Assembly: GCA_902464645.1 (NCBI GenBank)
Contig: CABQKL010000081.1
Location: 1 to 8,182 of the forward strand
Reading direction: 5' to 3'
Length of the DNA stretch: 8,182 nucleotides
Source: an uncultured Collinsella sp.
GTDB taxonomy: Bacteria > Actinomycetota > Coriobacteriia > Coriobacteriales > Coriobacteriaceae
Shown here: one piece after another, positions 6,871-8,182 of the stretch
How the letters are laid out: every line of letters begins with the position of its first letter
Numbering within the stretch: position 1 is the stretch's first letter
Notes under the pieces: model-generated
Database searches by the model: none
Told to the model about the DNA's origin: nothing
Seen by the model: the letters and a program-made list of their open reading frames with translations, nothing else
Made by a program: the position numbers and the translations under genes

Positions 6871-6915
6871 GTATTACTCTGTATTCTTAAGTATTACCCC
6901 CGCAGATAGAATACC
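6871..6915. promoter_or_regulatory. Three GTATT motifs at exact 10-bp spacing, candidate operator
   Basis: GTATT begins at 6871, 6881 and 6891 (as GTATTAC, GTATTCT and GTATTAC), one helical turn apart. An inverted copy, GAATACC, follows at 6909-6915. Ribbon-helix-helix antitoxins commonly bind short direct or inverted repeats on one face of DNA, so this could be the operator of the antitoxin gene that starts about 115 bp away. AT-rich -10-like words (TATTCT, TAATAC) occur within it on the minus strand, but I found no matching -35. Confidence 0.5.
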
Positions 6916-6921
6916 ATACCC

Positions 6922-6951
6922 GACCCCATGGGGACGGAGAAATACGGATCA
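6922..6951. repeat. 30-bp repeat, copy 2
   Basis: Same orientation as copy 1 with three substitutions. The left terminal inverted half is changed (CGACCC instead of TGATCC), so this copy looks more decayed. Like copy 1 it lies shortly downstream, on the minus strand, of an ORF stop codon (6971-6973). Confidence 0.8.
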
Positions 6952-6970
6952 TTTTGTTGCTAAGTAGTAT

Positions 6971-7180
6971 TTAGAGCGTGATGATGTCCGAGATATTGAG
7001 GGCCCGAGCGTCAGCGGCATCGTGCGTGGCAAGCAGGAGCATGCGGCCGTCGAGCGCCGGCGCCCAGGGCGCGCGATCGCCCACGGCAAGCGCAAGCTCC
7101 GCTGCAACCCCGCCGTCAGCAGGGCCGCCCGCACGCCCATAACTGCCCTCGCCTTTTGATTCGCGCACGGCGCGGAAGGG
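6971..7180 (-). pseudogene. Possible remnant of a protein-coding C-terminus
   Basis: The last 70 or so codons of a minus-strand frame look more protein-like than the rest of this area, ending GRMLLLATHDAADARALN and then ISDIITL. LLLATHDAADA resembles the H-loop stretch of ABC transporter ATPases (LLVTHDxxEA). It also loosely fits the T-x-D-x-x-D stretch of PIN-domain nucleases. No Walker A, Walker B or signature motif, no upstream ribosome binding site and no sensible N-terminus is present. At most this is a degraded fragment. The left edge is approximate, and a chance open frame is also possible. Confidence 0.25.
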
Positions 7181-7584
7181 ACGCGGCGAACGTCGGCGTA
7201 TGGCGCGCCCAATCTGGGCATCCGGCGCATGGCGCCCTATTGTCTTGCATATTTTCGCTTGTGCCATGCATAAATAGATGGGGGCGCCCCTTCCCGTCCC
7301 AACGTACCCCCGCTTGGACCGTGCAAAAACCGGAGTATTCAGCATCGCGACCCCCGCCGGCGACGCCGCGAACCGGGAGCATCGCGCGGCCGGCGTCGCT
7401 TTGGGGCACGGCACGGCGCGAAACGCGCGCTATCGCCACGCCGTACGCCGCCTGCCGACCCAAATCGCCCGTCGAGGGATCTCGCGAGATCAAATAGACG
7501 CTTCCGGCGCGTATGCAGCCACCCCGGCTTGCTGAAAACTCCCGAAAATGCACGTCGCACCCCGGGGGACCCGTGCGTGCCGTG
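7181..7584. other. Gene-free GC-rich stretch
   Basis: I see no convincing gene. The longest frames on both strands (85 to 164 codons) lack ribosome binding sites, use codons rare in the neighbouring genes (ATA, AGG, CTA, CGG, GGG) and have no recognisable motif. The stretch contains a perfect 14-bp palindrome, GATCTCGCGAGATC, at 7478-7491 and a 9-bp inverted repeat (7360-7368 with 7391-7399). It may be decayed coding sequence or an untranslated repeat region. Confidence 0.5.
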
Positions 7585-7620
7585 AAAAAACACGCCCGCA
7601 TCCAGAACAATGCGAGCGTG
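7585..7620 (-). terminator. Strong Rho-independent terminator with no assigned gene
   Basis: On the minus strand the stem CACGCTCGCAT (7620-7610) pairs with ATGCGGGCGTG (7601-7591) over 11 bp with a single G-U pair and an 8-nt loop. Six T residues follow directly (7590-7585). This is a textbook intrinsic terminator. The gene upstream of it on this strand, the helicase, already has its own terminator at 7842-7875. A separate minus-strand transcript probably ends here. Confidence 0.85.
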
Positions 7621-7841
7621 AAAGTCAGATGGCAGCAAGGGCGCCAGGCAGCGAGCGGAATCCCGAGTGTGTCCGCCCGGGCACTGCGGCCACCGTGCGT
7701 CAGTAGGGAGCTTCACGTTCTCCGTCTATGCCAGAACCCCGCATACGCGAATCTCCAACTAAGCCGATAACCCACATCTCTTGCCGCGACCGCCTCCGTG
7801 CTTTTTCGTGAGGGGGCCGGCCCACCTCAAACTGCGCCCAC
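7621..7841 (-). other. Interval between two minus-strand terminators, possible small RNA
   Basis: About 220 nt lie between the helicase terminator and the unassigned terminator at 7585-7620, with no long ORF. Small complementary elements occur, for example GGAG/CTCC around 7707-7722 and GCAC/GTGC around 7681-7698. A 25-codon frame (7700-7777, minus) has only a distant GGAGG. I do not recognise 6S, tmRNA, SRP or RNase P RNA landmarks. A small non-coding RNA, or the remnant of a short gene, would explain the terminator; no clear promoter is visible. Confidence 0.3.
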
Positions 7842-7875
7842 AAAAAGGGCCCCGAGCATAGTCTGCTCGGGGCCC
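7842..7875 (-). terminator. Rho-independent terminator of the helicase gene
   Basis: Perfect 12-bp GC-rich stem GGGCCCCGAGCA (7847-7858 with 7864-7875) with a 5-nt loop. On the minus strand five T residues follow (7846-7842). It lies 33 nt downstream of the stop codon. Confidence 0.92.
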
Positions 7876-7908
7876 AAACTCATCTCGCCTTACCGCGCGA
7901 CGCGTGTG

Positions 7909-8182
7909 TTACTTGCGCTTGCCGCCGCCGTCACCGGGGCGACGGGAGCTGCCGCCGCGCTTGCCGCCACGGCTGTTGCCATAGCTGCCACGGTTATCGC
8001 GACCGCCGGCACGGCCGCCACGGGAGCCGGCCTGGTTGCCACCACGAGCGCCACGATAGCCGCCACGACGCTCCTCGCGGGTATCGTCGTAGTTGCGCCA
8101 ATCATCGCGACGATCGCGGCTGGCACGCGGGTCCCGACGATCGCGCGACTCGTTAGAACGACCAGCGCCGCTGCGGCTGCCG
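7909..8182 (-). CDS. Arg/Gly-rich C-terminus of a probable DEAD-box RNA helicase, N-terminus beyond window
   Basis: The last 90 codons of a minus-strand gene ending in TAA at 7909-7911, with its own terminator. The visible part has no catalytic domain. It is a low-complexity basic tail: first an Arg/Asp/Ser-rich stretch (RSNESRDRRDPRASRDRRDD), then repeated RGG and GGR units (RRGGYRGARGG, SRGGRAGGRDNRG, SRGGKRGG) ending GGGKRK. Tails of this kind are typical of DEAD-box RNA helicases (DeaD/CshA class), where they bind RNA non-specifically. The helicase call is inference from the tail. Another RNA-binding protein, such as a ribonuclease with an RGG tail, is possible. The coding call itself is supported by the reading frame, composition and terminator. 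Confidence 0.65.
   Translation of the reverse strand, partial: GSRSGAGRSNESRDRRDPRASRDRRDDWRNYDDTREERRGGYRGARGGNQAGSRGGRAGGRDNRGSYGNSRGGKRGGSSRRPGDGGGKRK

Noticed and set aside
7116..7610. 164-codon minus-strand frame starting with TTG
   Set aside because: Its start lies inside the terminator stem, there is no ribosome binding site, and codon use is unlike the neighbouring genes.
7700..7777. 25-codon minus-strand frame beginning MWVIGLVGD, possible leader peptide
   Set aside because: The nearest GGAGG is about 15 nt away and no downstream gene or attenuator exists for it to regulate.
7621..7841. 6S, tmRNA, SRP or RNase P RNA
   Set aside because: None of the conserved sequence landmarks that I know for these RNAs is visible, so only an unspecified transcript is proposed.

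Overview
The window is GC-rich, compactly organised bacterial chromosome. GC-rich codon use, two GTG starts and the gene set (an M42 peptidase, a stand-alone lactaldehyde reductase, a YoaK-type membrane protein, a YgiQ radical SAM protein with long basic tails, a CPBP protease and an RGG-tailed helicase) suggest a gut actinomycete of the Coriobacteriia, perhaps Collinsella-like. This assignment is inference, since no rRNA or marker gene is present.

Left part (1-3159), all on the minus strand. The order is an M42 metallopeptidase that runs off the left edge, a nested 131-bp inverted repeat, fucO (lactaldehyde/1,2-propanediol oxidoreductase) with a LacI-type operator-like palindrome and a leader hairpin, a terminator, and a YoaK/DUF1275 membrane protein. 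Each gene appears to have its own transcription unit.

Middle part (3160-6471). ygiQ is the only plus-strand gene. It diverges from the YoaK gene across a 253-bp region that holds a 12-bp perfect inverted repeat. It converges on a CPBP intramembrane protease gene so tightly that the two stop codons overlap by 4 nt.

Right part (6472-8182). This is the accessory-looking section. A 66-residue RelB/DinJ-type antitoxin without a toxin partner is bracketed by two near-identical 30-bp repeats. Its upstream region has an inverted repeat and three GTATT motifs spaced exactly 10 bp apart. Next comes nearly 1 kb with no convincing gene. It holds a possible ORF remnant and a strong minus-strand terminator that belongs to no recognised gene, so an unannotated transcript may end there. 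The window closes with the terminator and RGG-rich C-terminus of what is probably a DEAD-box RNA helicase.

I see no phage, CRISPR, tRNA, rRNA or biosynthetic cluster. The genes are mostly independent housekeeping or accessory functions. The most unusual material is in the non-coding elements and the orphan antitoxin cassette.
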